The notes under the pieces: generated by a model
Seen by the model: only the letters and a program-made list of their open reading frames with translations
Database searches by the model: none
Told to the model about the DNA's origin: nothing
Shown here: positions 54,554 through 63,241 of the stretch, piece after piece
How the letters are laid out: every line of letters begins with the position of its first letter
How positions within the stretch are numbered: position 1 is the first letter of the stretch
From: Blastococcus sp. HT6-4
Lineage (GTDB): Bacteria > Actinomycetota > Actinomycetes > Mycobacteriales > Geodermatophilaceae
Reading direction: 5' to 3'
NCBI RefSeq assembly: GCF_039679125.1
Contig: NZ_CP155551.1
Coordinates: 4,216,001-4,280,000, forward strand
DNA: 64,000 nucleotides
Made by a program: the position numbers and the translations under genes

Positions 54554-54988
54554 TCACCGCTCGGTGGCCGCCCGGCGCCGGCCGCGGCGGGGCGCCCGCC
54601 CCGGCTCGGGCTCGGCACCGAGGACGTACGAGCAGTCCAGGTGGTTCCAGCCGCAGCCGCGGCAGACCTCGACCTGGTACACCGAGAACTCGTCCTGCGC
54701 GGCGTCCATGCGGGCGAGTTCAGCCTCGGTCTTGGCCTGGCCGGCCACCGGCCCGAGGTGCTCGCCGTACACGTAGTTCACCAGCGTCAGCCGCTCCCGA
54801 CGGCACACCGGGCAGGCGACGTCGGTCGGCTGCCCGTGGTACTTCGCGGCGCGGGAGAGGTAGGGACTGGCGTCGCACACCTCGAACAACCCGGTGCGCC
54901 CCGCATGTACTCCCGCGAGGACGGCTCGCCGCTGCAGCGAGTAGTCGACGACGGAGCGGCGTCCGGACACGGCCGCCAATGTACGCAC
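54554..54988 (-). CDS. DUF5318 zinc-ribbon protein (Rv0049-like)
   Basis: About 144 residues. The pattern RRSVVDYSLQRRAVLAGVHA, CDASPYLSRAAKYHGQPTD, CPVCRRERLTLVNYVYGEHL and VEVCRGCGWNHLDCSYVLG is that of DUF5318. Two CxxC pairs (CPVC and CRGC) form a probable zinc ribbon. Function is unknown; its fixed place next to ponA1 in many actinobacteria suggests a role linked to wall synthesis. The start is uncertain: GTG 54988 (VRTLAAVSG) or GTG 54970 (VSGRRS). Gap to ponA is 141 bases, so it has probably separate expression or a longer leader. Confidence 0.85.
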   Translation of the reverse strand: MRTLAAVSGRRSVVDYSLQRRAVLAGVHAGRTGLFEVCDASPYLSRAAKYHGQPTDVACPVCRRERLTLVNYVYGEHLGPVAGQAKTEAELARMDAAQDEFSVYQVEVCRGCGWNHLDCSYVLGAEPEPGRAPRRGRRRAATER

Positions 54989-55079
54989 CGGGCCGCCATG
55001 CAGGAGGTTCTCCGGCACGGCCGCCGTCCCGCCCGACCCACGCGCCCCACCTATCCGGGTGGAGCGCACCGACGCACGG

Positions 55080-55098
55080 ATGTATCGTCCCGATACAT
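55080..55098. promoter_or_regulatory. Probable PadR operator
   Basis: Perfect inverted repeat ATGTATCG-TCC-CGATACAT, 30 bases upstream of the padR start and in the gap to the divergent DUF5318 gene. PadR proteins commonly bind palindromes with ATGT...ACAT ends, usually their own promoter. Autoregulation is inferred. Confidence 0.72.
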
Positions 55099-55127
55099 CG
55101 ATCGTGGGACAAGCCGGGGAGGGCGAC

Positions 55128-55769
55128 GTGCTCGAGTTCGCCATCCTCGGCCTGCTGCACCAGGCGCCGATGCACGGGTACGAGCTGCGCAAGCAGCTCG
55201 CGCAGGTGCTCGGCGGGCTGCGCAGCATCTCCTACGGGTCGCTGTACCCCGCACTGCGGCGGATGCAGGCGGCCGGGCTGATCACCACCGATGAGCCCAC
55301 GCCGCGCGCCCTCCTGCCGGCCGACGCCCCGCCGCTCACCGGGCGGCGCGGCAAGGTGGTCTACACGATCACCGCCGACGGCAAGGAGCGCTTCCACGAG
55401 CTGGTCAGCCAGACCGGCCCGGAGGCCTACGACGACGGCGGTCTCTTCGGCGTCCGCCTGGCGTTCTTCCGGCACACCGCGCAGGACGCTCGGCTGCGGA
55501 TCCTCGAGGGCCGCCGTCGCACCGTCGAACGGCAGCGCGAGGGGTTGCGGTCCTCACTGGCGAGGACCCGCGAGCGGCTCGACCGCTACACGCTCGAGCT
55601 GCAGCGGCACGGCCTGGAGTCGGTGGACCGGGAGGTCCGCTGGCTCTCCGAGCTCATCGACAGCGAGCGCCGGGAGGCGACGGAGCCAGGGACGACGGAG
55701 CCAGGAACAGAGCACCGGGAAGCGGGCGGAGCCGCGCGGCCCGACCCGGGGCAGCCGAACACCACGTGA
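55128..55769 (+). CDS. PadR-family transcriptional regulator (Rv0047c-like)
   Basis: 213-residue regulator: a winged helix-turn-helix ([20 protein letters not shown], then [19 protein letters not shown] and the wing [18 protein letters not shown]) and a C-terminal coiled-coil (about residues 120-185, [20 protein letters not shown]) for dimerisation. It precedes ino1 by about 95 bases, the order also found in M. tuberculosis (Rv0047c-ino1), so it may repress inositol synthesis or the adjacent divergent gene. The GTG at 55128 is chosen because of the GGGGAGGG site; an upstream ATG at 55059 would place coding sequence over the operator. Confidence 0.93.
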   Translation: MLEFAILGLLHQAPMHGYELRKQLAQVLGGLRSISYGSLYPALRRMQAAGLITTDEPTPRALLPADAPPLTGRRGKVVYTITADGKERFHELVSQTGPEAYDDGGLFGVRLAFFRHTAQDARLRILEGRRRTVERQREGLRSSLARTRERLDRYTLELQRHGLESVDREVRWLSELIDSERREATEPGTTEPGTEHREAGGAARPDPGQPNTT

Positions 55770-55864
55770 AACAGGCGGCGGGGTCCTCCGGTCCCCGTCC
55801 GCAGTCATCCGGACCGCTCGCGGTTCACGTACACGGGACCAACGGTCCAGGGAGAAGGAGAGTC

Positions 55865-56944
55865 ATGGGATCAGTCAAGGTCGCCATCGTCGGCGTCGGG
55901 AACTGCGCCGCCTCGCTGGTGCAGGGCGTCCACTACTACCGCGACGCCGACGAGACGGCATCGGTCCCGGGCCTGATGCACGTCCGGTTCGGCGAGTACC
56001 ACGTCTCCGACATCGAGTTCGTGGCCGCGTTCGACGTCGACGCGAAGAAGGTCGGCCGGGACCTGTCCGAGGCGATCGTCGCGAGCGAGAACAACACCAT
56101 CTCCATCTGCGACGTCCCCCCGCTGGGCGTGACCGTGCAGCGCGGCACCACCCTCGACGGCCTCGGCAAGTACTACCGCGAGACGATCGAGGAGTCCGAC
56201 GAGCAGCCGGCCGACGTCGCCGCGGCCCTGCGCGAGTCCGGCGCCGACGTGCTCGTCTGCTACCTGCCCGTGGGCTCGCAGCAGGCCGCGGAGTTCTACG
56301 CCCAGGCGGCGCTGGACGCCGGCGTCGGCTTCGTCAACGCGCTGCCGGTGTTCATCGCCGGCACCAAGGAGTGGGCGGACAGGTTCACCGCCGCGGGCGT
56401 GCCGATCGTCGGCGACGACATCAAGAGCCAGGTCGGCGCCACCATCACCCACCGGGTGCTCGCCAAGCTCTTCGAGGACCGCGGTGTGCAGCTGGACCGC
56501 ACGATGCAGCTCAACGTCGGCGGGAACATGGACTTCAAGAACATGCTCGAGCGCGAGCGCCTGGAGTCCAAGAAGATCTCGAAGACCCAGTCGGTGACCA
56601 GCCAGGTCGACCGCGACATGGGCACCGGCAACGTGCACATCGGTCCGTCGGACCACGTGCCGTGGCTGAGCGACCGCAAGTGGGCCTACGTCCGCCTGGA
56701 GGGCCGCGCGTTCGGCGACGTCCCGCTGAACCTGGAGTACAAGCTCGAGGTCTGGGACTCCCCGAACTCGGCCGGCATCATCATCGACGCCGTCCGCGCC
56801 GCGAAGATCGCCAAGGACCGCGGCATCGGCGGCCCGATCCTGTCGGCGTCGTCGTACTTCATGAAGAGCCCGCCGGTGCAGTACAGCGACAGCGAGGCCC
56901 GGGACGCCGTCGAGGCGTTCATCCGGGGCGACGTCGAGCGCTGA
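55865..56944 (+). CDS. ino1: Myo-inositol-1-phosphate synthase
   Basis: Converts glucose 6-phosphate to 1D-myo-inositol 3-phosphate with bound NAD, the first step toward phosphatidylinositol and mycothiol. The 359-residue length matches the short actinobacterial type. NAD-binding loop: [18 protein letters not shown]; other segments are [65 protein letters not shown], and DGVGHDP-like [18 protein letters not shown]. The catalytic Lys candidates are in DIKSQ and MDFKN. ATG with AAGGAG site. Followed by a clear terminator. Confidence 0.96.
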   Translation: MGSVKVAIVGVGNCAASLVQGVHYYRDADETASVPGLMHVRFGEYHVSDIEFVAAFDVDAKKVGRDLSEAIVASENNTISICDVPPLGVTVQRGTTLDGLGKYYRETIEESDEQPADVAAALRESGADVLVCYLPVGSQQAAEFYAQAALDAGVGFVNALPVFIAGTKEWADRFTAAGVPIVGDDIKSQVGATITHRVLAKLFEDRGVQLDRTMQLNVGGNMDFKNMLERERLESKKISKTQSVTSQVDRDMGTGNVHIGPSDHVPWLSDRKWAYVRLEGRAFGDVPLNLEYKLEVWDSPNSAGIIIDAVRAAKIAKDRGIGGPILSASSYFMKSPPVQYSDSEARDAVEAFIRGDVER

Positions 56945-56981
56945 GGCAGGACCCCTCCGGAAGGGGCCGGCACGGGCTGCG

Positions 56982-57012
56982 GGGCCCGCATCTCCTCGGG
57001 AGATGCGGGCCC
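56982..57012 (+). terminator. Terminator of ino1
   Basis: Perfect 14-bp stem (56982-56995 with 56999-57012) and a three-base loop, 38 bases after the ino1 stop codon. Confidence 0.87.
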
Positions 57013-57061
57013 TGCGCGTTCCTCCCCGGGATCGACGCCCGGGCTGCCTACGCTGGCCGCC

Positions 57062-57814
57062 ATGCGTGCCCGCCCCCTGCCTGCCCGGGCGTGCGCCACC
57101 GCGCTGGCCGCCGTCCTGCTCGCGGGCTGCGGCGAGGACGAGCGGCGGCCCGGCGAGCCGATCACCGAGGACGAGGCCGTGGTGCTCGCCGAGCTGCTGC
57201 ACCGCAACCACGAGGAGGGCGGCGCCGACTTCGTGGTCGTCGCGCCGTTCGCCGACGACGCGCTGCTCACCCTCACCGGCGAGATCGACTTCCGACGCGG
57301 GATCGGGCGGGCACAGGCGGTCGTGGAGGTCGACGGCGAGGAGCGCGACGCGCGGACGCTGTTCTTCGACCGCGACGAGCTCTGGTCCGGCGACCTGCCC
57401 GGCCTGACCGAGGCGCTGGCCGAGGCGGGGACCGAGGCGAGCTACCTGCGCCGGCCGTTGCCGGCCGGTCCGGAGCCGGGCCTGATCGACGTCGTCGTCC
57501 AGGTGCTGCTGAACCTCGCCACGCCCACCGCCGACGATCCGGCGACGTTCCTGGCCGGCCCGTACCGGTGGGCGGCCGAGCAGCCGATCGACGGCCGGCC
57601 GACCACGGTCTACCGGCTGCGGGAGGGGCGCACCGTCGCGGTCGACGCCGGCAACGGCACGCTGGTGCAATACCGGACCCCGCTGGGCGAGGACGGGCCG
57701 GAGCTGACGGTCACGCTCGCCGACCACGGCAGTCGCCGGCTCACGCTGCCGCGCGAGGAGGAGACCGTGGCGGCGGAGCAGCACCCCGTGATCGCCGAGG
57801 CGTACGGCATCTAG
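57062..57814 (+). CDS. Lipoprotein of unknown function
   Basis: 250-residue exported lipoprotein with a signal peptide ending in a good lipobox (LLAGC, followed by GEDERRPG). The remainder is mainly beta-rich, with VVVAPFADDALLTLTGEIDF then LRRPLPAGPEPGLIDVVVQV, and resembles the LppX/LprG-type half-barrel fold (lipid-binding family) in general layout, though I cannot confirm that from sequence. In related genomes a lipoprotein often follows ino1. Start ATG at 57062 after a terminator, so it has its own promoter. Confidence 0.75.
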   Translation: MRARPLPARACATALAAVLLAGCGEDERRPGEPITEDEAVVLAELLHRNHEEGGADFVVVAPFADDALLTLTGEIDFRRGIGRAQAVVEVDGEERDARTLFFDRDELWSGDLPGLTEALAEAGTEASYLRRPLPAGPEPGLIDVVVQVLLNLATPTADDPATFLAGPYRWAAEQPIDGRPTTVYRLREGRTVAVDAGNGTLVQYRTPLGEDGPELTVTLADHGSRRLTLPREEETVAAEQHPVIAEAYGI

Positions 57815-57833
57815 CGGAGCGGCCCGAGACAGC

Positions 57834-57870
57834 GGGAAGGGGCGGCCTCTTCCCCAGACCGCCCCTTCCC
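57834..57870 (+). terminator. Terminator of the lipoprotein gene
   Basis: Perfect 12-bp stem (57834-57845 with 57859-57870), 13-base loop, beginning 19 bases past the stop codon and followed by a short T-containing stretch (CTCTTTC). Confidence 0.85.
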
Positions 57871-57932
57871 GGGCTCTTTCCTACCAGATGCCGGGCGAAC
57901 GCGCCGCCCGTCGCAGCGGCGCGTCGTGCGGA

Positions 57933-58595
57933 TCAGTTGATCGACGGGTCCGCCGGAGCGGTGGACAGCACCGCCAGCCGGCCGGTCTGCCGGGCCAGCA
58001 CCCCGCGCCAGAGGTCGGGGCCCGCGAGGTCGCTGAACACGTCACCGGCGACGCTCGGCACGCAGGCCCAGGCGCCCTCGGCGATCTCCCCGGCCAGCTG
58101 GCCCGGGGACCAGCCCGCGTAGCCGGCGAAGACGCGCAACCCGCCGAGCGACCCGGCGAGCTCCCCCGGGTCCGCGTCCAGGTCGACGAGGTGGACGTCG
58201 CCGGCCACCGGCCGCAGGCCCTGGGCCGGCACCGGGCCGGGGGCCGTGGCCAGGCACAGCGCCGTGTCGGCCTCGCAGGGCCCGCCCACGTGGAACACCG
58301 CCGGGTCGACGGCGAGATCGCACCAGCCGGGCAGCACGTCGCGGATCTCCACCTGGCTGGGGCGGCCGAGGACCACGCCGAGGGTGCCGGTGTCGGAGTG
58401 GTCGAGGACGTAGACGACGGACCCGGCGAACGTCGGCTCGGTCAGCGACGGCATGGCCACCAGCAGGCTCCCCGCGCGCACGTCGTCGAGGCAGCCGATC
58501 GACAGCGCCGGGACCGGCCGGGCACGGCGGCCACCTGTCGCGGGCCGCACGGGGGGACCGGACTCGGGATCGGGCGACGCAGGCACCGGCGACAT
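57933..58595 (-). CDS. YqgE/AlgH family protein (UPF0301)
   Basis: 220-residue protein with DVRAGSLLVAMPSLTEPTFA near the start, VVYVLDHSDTGTLGVVLGRP, FHVGGPCEADTALCLA and GGLRVFAGYAGWSPGQLAGE, the complete set for UPF0301. Its function remains unclear; family members have a unique alpha/beta fold. ATG at 58595 has a GGGAAAG stretch upstream; the extension before it is Arg/Pro-rich and not conserved-looking. It is convergent with the lipoprotein and divergent from the MFS gene. Confidence 0.93.
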   Translation of the reverse strand: MSPVPASPDPESGPPVRPATGGRRARPVPALSIGCLDDVRAGSLLVAMPSLTEPTFAGSVVYVLDHSDTGTLGVVLGRPSQVEIRDVLPGWCDLAVDPAVFHVGGPCEADTALCLATAPGPVPAQGLRPVAGDVHLVDLDADPGELAGSLGGLRVFAGYAGWSPGQLAGEIAEGAWACVPSVAGDVFSDLAGPDLWRGVLARQTGRLAVLSTAPADPSIN

Positions 58596-58762
58596 CTTTC
58601 CCAGTGTGCCCCAGAAGAGCGGCCAGGGCCCGCGCGCGTCCCCCGGTCGCGCGACCGACCTGGCACGGGCCGCCGCACCGCCCGCCGGTACCGGCGGGCG
58701 GCCCACCTGCACGGGAGCGGCGGTGACCCAGCGGACGCTGCCGGTCGCCCTAGGGTGAAGGC

Positions 58763-60034
58763 GTGGCCGAGGCGGGGACGACCGTGCGCGGTCTCCTCGT
58801 GCGCCCGGACTTCCGCCGGTTGCTCGGCACCCGCTTGCTGGGGCAGTTCGGCGACGGCGTCTTCCAGGCCGCGCTCGCCGGCACCGTGCTGTTCAACCCG
58901 CAGCGCGCCGCCGACCCGGTCGACGTCGCCGCGGGTTTCGCCGTCCTGCTGCTGCCGTACTCCCTCGTGGGCCCCTTCGCCGGCGTCTGGCTGGACCGCT
59001 GGAGCCGCCGCCAGGTGCTGCTGCGCGCGAACGTCCTGCGCGCGGGGCTGGTGGCGGTGGTGGCGGCGCTCGTCCTGTCCGGGGTGCAGGGCGTCGGCTT
59101 CTACGCGGCCGGGCTGGCCGTCTTCTCCGTGAACCGGTTCGTGCTGGCCGCCCTCTCCGCCGGCCTGCCGCACACCGCCGAGGAGTCCTCGCTGGTGCCG
59201 GCCAACGCCGTGTCGACGACGTCCGGCGCCGTCGCCACCGTCTCCGGGGGTGGCGTCGCCCTGGCCCTGCTGCAGCTGACCGGGTCCGGCGACGCCGGGT
59301 ACGCCACCCTGGCCGTGTCCGCCGCCCTGCCCTACCTGGCGGCGGCCGCCGTCGTGGCCGGCTTCGCCCGCAGCGGCCTGGGCCCGGACCACATGGCGCG
59401 CTCGGCCCGCATCTCGGCGTCCCAGGTGCTGGCCGGCATGGTCTCCGGCGCCCGGCACGCCTGGCAGGACCGCCCCGCGGCGGCCGTGCTCACCGCCATC
59501 AGCCTGCACCGCGTCTGGTTCGGCTTCCTGACGCTCATCGCCCTGCTGCTGTACCGCAACACCTTCACCGGCGGGCCCGGCCCGTTCCCCGGCGGGCTGG
59601 TGGGCCTCGGGGTGGTCGTCGCCGCGGGCGCCGTGGGCACCCTGGCCGCCGCCGTGGTGACGCCCGCGGTGGTGGGCCGGATCGGCAAGGACCGGTGGAT
59701 CCGGGGCCTGCTGGCCGGGGGCGGCCTGGCGCAGGTGGGGCTGGGCCTGCTGCTGGCGCCCCCGGCCGCCGTCGCGGCCGGGTTCCTGCTGGGCTTCATG
59801 GGGCAGGGCGTGAAGATCTGCGTGGACACGACGCTGCAGGAGCGCATCGACGACGACCACCGCGGCCGCGTGTTCTCCGTCTACGACACCCTGGTCAACG
59901 TCGGCTACGTGGTGGCGCTCATGGTCGCCGCGGTGGCGCTGCCGCCCTCGGGCGTCTCCCCGGCCGTGCTGCTCCTCGTGGGGGCGGGGTACGTGGGCAC
60001 GGCCCTGCTGCACGCCCGCATGACCCGGCGCTGA
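58763..60034 (+). CDS. MFS transporter
   Basis: 423-residue, twelve-helix major facilitator transporter. It starts VRPDFRRLLGTRLLGQFGDG, typical of the MFS_3/enterobactin-exporter-like group, has the loop 2-3 motif WLDRWSRRQVLLRANVLRAG and an equivalent second motif (GFMGQGVKICVDTTLQERID DDHRGR region). In Streptomyces an MFS gene sits in the same place between ino1 and the CCA-adding enzyme, suggesting a conserved function, but the substrate is unknown. GTG start at 58763. Confidence 0.92.
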   Translation: MAEAGTTVRGLLVRPDFRRLLGTRLLGQFGDGVFQAALAGTVLFNPQRAADPVDVAAGFAVLLLPYSLVGPFAGVWLDRWSRRQVLLRANVLRAGLVAVVAALVLSGVQGVGFYAAGLAVFSVNRFVLAALSAGLPHTAEESSLVPANAVSTTSGAVATVSGGGVALALLQLTGSGDAGYATLAVSAALPYLAAAAVVAGFARSGLGPDHMARSARISASQVLAGMVSGARHAWQDRPAAAVLTAISLHRVWFGFLTLIALLLYRNTFTGGPGPFPGGLVGLGVVVAAGAVGTLAAAVVTPAVVGRIGKDRWIRGLLAGGGLAQVGLGLLLAPPAAVAAGFLLGFMGQGVKICVDTTLQERIDDDHRGRVFSVYDTLVNVGYVVALMVAAVALPPSGVSPAVLLLVGAGYVGTALLHARMTRR

Positions 60035-60043
60035 CGCGGCGGC

Positions 60044-61006
60044 TCAGAGTTCGGGCAGGCACTCGCCGGTGCCGAGCGCGGCCAGCCCGGCGCGGTCCCC
60101 GTCGGCGAACCCGGTCACGGCCCGCCGCGTCTCCGGGTACATCAGCTGGGTGTCGTCGTCGACGTGCGCGAGGCCGACGAGATGGCCGAGTTCGTGCAGG
60201 ACGACCGCCTGCACGGTCGCCGCGCCGTCGCGCCCGGCCAGGATCGCCGGCGCCTGACCGCCGTCGAGGGTGACCGTGCCGGTGACGTAGACGCGCGGTC
60301 CGTCGTCCAGGGAGACCGCCGTGCTGCCCGCCTCGCCGACGATGTCCCCTGCCAGCGCCGCGTTCTCCGCCTCGGTCTGCCAACCGATCAGCACGGGGGC
60401 CCACCGGTCCCCGTAGCGGTCGGACTGGAACGGCGCGCGCGCACCGGCCGACGGCTCGTCGGTGTAGCCGTCGTAGACGAACCGCAGCCCGGTGAGCTCG
60501 CTGATCCGGGCGACGGCGTCGTGCACGAGCGGCTCGGTGCCCGGGGGCGCGCCGTCGGGGCGCAGCACGTAGTGGATCGGTCGGCAGGGGTCGTAGGCCA
60601 CCGGCGTGCTGCCGTCGGCCTGCAGCGAGACGAAGCCGTGCGTACCGCCGGCCGGCGGGACCGGCGCGGGGGTGCCCAGGGCCGTCGTGGCCCCGCTCGG
60701 CGTGGGGCGGTCGGTCGGCCGGGCCGGGGACGGGGCGACGACGCCGGGCTCGGCCACCCCCGCCTCGGCGCTCCCCGGCCACTCCCGGACGTCGGGGAGG
60801 ACCAGGGCCGCGGCTGCGGCCGCGGCGAGCACCGGCACCGCCCACCAGCCCCGGCGCCGTCGTCCCGGCTGCGCGGAGGGCCGTTGCCCGGGGAGCGGGG
60901 ACGCGCCGGTCGCCTCGTCGACGACCCACTGCGGAACCCGGCCGCTGGGCGACGACGGCAGCGGCGCCGCGCCGTCCCGGGGCTCCTGCGGGTGCATGTC
61001 CGTCAT
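60044..61006 (-). CDS. Membrane-anchored matrixin-like zinc metalloprotease
   Basis: 320-residue protein: a disordered N-terminus, one membrane segment (WWAVPVLAAAAAAALVLP, about residues 54-71), a Pro/Thr-rich linker and an extracellular metzincin domain. The zinc-binding motif VVLHELGHLVGLAHVDDDTQ (HExGHxxGxxH) is followed by the Met-turn LMYPE. Other matrixin-like features: PIHYVLRPDGAPPG and FVYDGYTDEPS. It is convergent with the MFS gene and downstream of the CCA-adding enzyme. Its target is unknown; no pro-domain Cys switch is visible. Confidence 0.9.
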   Translation of the reverse strand: MTDMHPQEPRDGAAPLPSSPSGRVPQWVVDEATGASPLPGQRPSAQPGRRRRGWWAVPVLAAAAAAALVLPDVREWPGSAEAGVAEPGVVAPSPARPTDRPTPSGATTALGTPAPVPPAGGTHGFVSLQADGSTPVAYDPCRPIHYVLRPDGAPPGTEPLVHDAVARISELTGLRFVYDGYTDEPSAGARAPFQSDRYGDRWAPVLIGWQTEAENAALAGDIVGEAGSTAVSLDDGPRVYVTGTVTLDGGQAPAILAGRDGAATVQAVVLHELGHLVGLAHVDDDTQLMYPETRRAVTGFADGDRAGLAALGTGECLPEL

Positions 61007-61064
61007 GTCGGCACCGCGAGCGGTCCGCTGGAGCCGGGCCGCCCGTCCTGCCGGCGGCCGGCGC

Positions 61065-62552
61065 TCAGCCGGCGCGCCCGGCCCACCACGCCCTCAGCGC
61101 CGCCTCGGCCTCGTCCGGTTCCAGCGGGCCGCGCTCGAGCCGGAGATCCTTGAGGAACCGCCAGGCCTCGCCCACCTCCCGGCCCGGCGGCAGCCCGAGG
61201 ATCTCCATGATCGCGTTCCCGTCGAGGTCCGGCCGGACCCGCGCGAGGTCCTCGAGCTCGGCGAGCTCGGCGATCCGCTGCTCCAGCGAGTCGTACGTCG
61301 CCGAGAGCGCAGCCGCCCGGCGCTTGTTGCGGGTCGTGGAGTCCGAGCGCACGAGCTTGTGCAGGCGGGGGAGCAGGTCACCGGCGTCGGTGACGTACCG
61401 GCGGACGGCGGAGTCGGTCCACTCGCCGCGGCCGTAGCCGTGGAAACGCAGGTGGAGGAAGGTCAGCCGGGCGACCGCCTCGACGATCTCCTTGGAGTAG
61501 CGCAGCGCGGTCAGGCGCTTGCGCACGAGCTTGGCGCCGACCACCTCGTGGTGGTGGAAGGAGACCCGCCCGCCGGCCTCGTGCCGCCGGGTCGCGGGCT
61601 TGCCGATGTCGTGCAGCAGCGCGGCCAGGCGCAGCACCAGGTCGGGGGACTCGCCGTGCGGATCGGCTTTCTCCAGCGCGATCGCCTGGTCCAGCACGGT
61701 GAGCGAGTGGGTGTAGACGTCCTTGTGCTGGTGGTGCTCGTCGATCTCCATGCGCAGGGCCGGCAGCTCCGGCAGCACGACGTCGGCCAGGCCGGTGCTC
61801 ACGAACAGCTCGAGGGCCGCGCGCGGGGAGTCCTGCAGCAGGGTCTTGGACAGCTCGGCCTGCACCCGCTCCGGGGTGATCCGGGCCAGCTCTCCGGCCA
61901 GCGAGGTCATCGCCGCGACGACCTCCTCGTCGGGCAGGAGCCCCAACTGCGCCACGAAGCGGACGGCGCGGAGCATCCGCAGCGGGTCGTCGGCGAAGGA
62001 CTCCACCGCGGGGCCGGGGGTGCGCAGTCGCTTCGCCAGCAGATCGCCCAGGCCGCCGAAGGGATCGGTCACCGTCCGGTCCGGGCCCAGCGAGACCGCC
62101 ATCGCGTTCACGGAGAAGTCGCGGCGGGCCAGGTCGTCGACCAGCGAGTCGCCCCAGGCGACCTCGGGGTTGCGCGACTCCCGGTCGTACCGATCGGCCC
62201 GGAAGGTGGTGATCTCCACACGGACGCCGTGGACGTCGGCGCCGACCGTGCCGAACGCGATCCCGGTGTTCCACGTGGAACGCGCCCAGCCACGCAGCAG
62301 CTCCAGCACCTGCTCGGGCCGGGCATCCGTGGTGACGTCGAGGTCGCCGGGCACCCCTGCCCCGCCGGCACCCGCCGCCAGCAGCGCGTCCCGCACCGAA
62401 CCACCGACCAGGTGCGCCTCGAAGCCCGCCTCGGCGAACCGCCGGCCGAGCTCGGTGAGGACGGGGGAGAGCTCCACGAGCTTCCGGACGGTCTCCTGCA
62501 CGGCTGCGGGAACCGGCTCCGGCTCGGGTGGGCTCGAGGGGGTGGCGGACAC
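61065..62552 (-). CDS. CCA tRNA nucleotidyltransferase (PcnA family)
   Basis: Adds or repairs the 3'-CCA of tRNA, or acts as a poly(A) polymerase in some bacteria. The 495-residue protein begins with the nucleotidyltransferase core ([30 protein letters not shown] with the catalytic Dx[13 protein letters not shown]) and contains the RNA-binding helices and a C-terminal HD domain ([17 protein letters not shown]). It corresponds to Rv3907c of M. tuberculosis and lies divergent from the Nudix gene as there. GTG start at 62552. A parS site lies at codons 91-95. Confidence 0.95.
   Translation of the reverse strand: MSATPSSPPEPEPVPAAVQETVRKLVELSPVLTELGRRFAEAGFEAHLVGGSVRDALLAAGAGGAGVPGDLDVTTDARPEQVLELLRGWARSTWNTGIAFGTVGADVHGVRVEITTFRADRYDRESRNPEVAWGDSLVDDLARRDFSVNAMAVSLGPDRTVTDPFGGLGDLLAKRLRTPGPAVESFADDPLRMLRAVRFVAQLGLLPDEEVVAAMTSLAGELARITPERVQAELSKTLLQDSPRAALELFVSTGLADVVLPELPALRMEIDEHHQHKDVYTHSLTVLDQAIALEKADPHGESPDLVLRLAALLHDIGKPATRRHEAGGRVSFHHHEVVGAKLVRKRLTALRYSKEIVEAVARLTFLHLRFHGYGRGEWTDSAVRRYVTDAGDLLPRLHKLVRSDSTTRNKRRAAALSATYDSLEQRIAELAELEDLARVRPDLDGNAIMEILGLPPGREVGEAWRFLKDLRLERGPLEPDEAEAALRAWWAGRAG
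62268..62281. other. parS: parS site 4, inside the CCA-adding enzyme gene
   Basis: Perfect GTTCCACGTGGAAC, encoding the RSTWNTG part of the protein on the minus strand. Closest copy to the expected origin. Confidence 0.87.
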
Positions 62553-62632
62553 GACGAGCCAGCGTAGTGCCGCGGCGGATCAGCACGGACCCCGCGCTGC
62601 GGCCGGCGTCCGCCGCCCACCGGTCGCGTCCC

Positions 62633-62742
62633 CGCTGCGACGCTCCCGGGGCTGTCGCCGACTCCGCCCCCCGCTCCGGCTCCGCACCCCGGTCCGCTCC
62701 TCGCTCGCTGGCGCTCGCTGCGATGCTCCCGGGGCTGTCGCC
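62633..62742. repeat. 27-bp direct repeat in the CCA-enzyme/Nudix divergent region
   Basis: CGCTGCGA-[CT]-GCTCCCGGGG followed by CTGTCGCC occurs at 62633-62659 and 62716-62742 with one mismatch. The segment between contains short CGCTCGCTGG/GCTC repeats. The region 62553-62764 otherwise carries the promoters of the two divergent genes. Confidence 0.8.
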
Positions 62743-62764
62743 GGAGTCGCGCTACCCTCCTGAC

Positions 62765-63241
62765 ATGGCTGGTACGGGCGGGCGAGGGCGCCCGGGCCGT
62801 CGGCTGCGCCGGGTCGACGAGACCTCCGCCGGGGGCCTGGTGGTGGCCGACGACGGCGTGACCGGGCCCCGTGCCGCCCTCATCGGCCGCACGGACCGCC
62901 GGGGCCGGCTGCTGTGGTCGCTGCCGAAGGGCCACATCGAGGCGGGGGAGACGCCGGAGGACACCGCCGTCCGCGAGGTGGCCGAGGAGACGGGGATCAT
63001 CGGCGAGGTGGTCGCGCCCCTCGGGATCATCGACTTCTGGTTCGTCGCCGAGGGCAGGCGCGTCCACAAGACCGTGCACCACTTCCTGCTGCGGGCCACC
63101 GGCGGTGCGCTCTCCGACGCCGACGTCGAGGTCACCGAGGTCGCCTGGGTTCCCCTGACGGAACTGAGCACCCGGCTGGCGTACGCCGACGAGCGGGCGC
63201 TGGTCGAGCGGGCGCCCGGACTCCTGGCCGACAGCGCGTGA
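62765..63241 (+). CDS. Nudix hydrolase (MutT4-like)
   Basis: 158-residue Nudix hydrolase. The Nudix box is complete: [20 protein letters not shown] followed by TGI (G-x5-E-x7-REVAEETG). N-terminal part reads [17 protein letters not shown], like MutT4 (Rv3908), which sits in the same position in M. tuberculosis. Members hydrolyse (d)NTPs or dinucleoside polyphosphates; the substrate here is not determined. Its stop overlaps the start of the DUF6049 gene (GTGA). Confidence 0.93.
   Translation: MAGTGGRGRPGRRLRRVDETSAGGLVVADDGVTGPRAALIGRTDRRGRLLWSLPKGHIEAGETPEDTAVREVAEETGIIGEVVAPLGIIDFWFVAEGRRVHKTVHHFLLRATGGALSDADVEVTEVAWVPLTELSTRLAYADERALVERAPGLLADSA

Noticed and set aside
58285..58298. Possible further parS site in the YqgE gene (CGCCCACGTGGAAC)
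   Set aside because: Only the right half matches; three mismatches in the left half.
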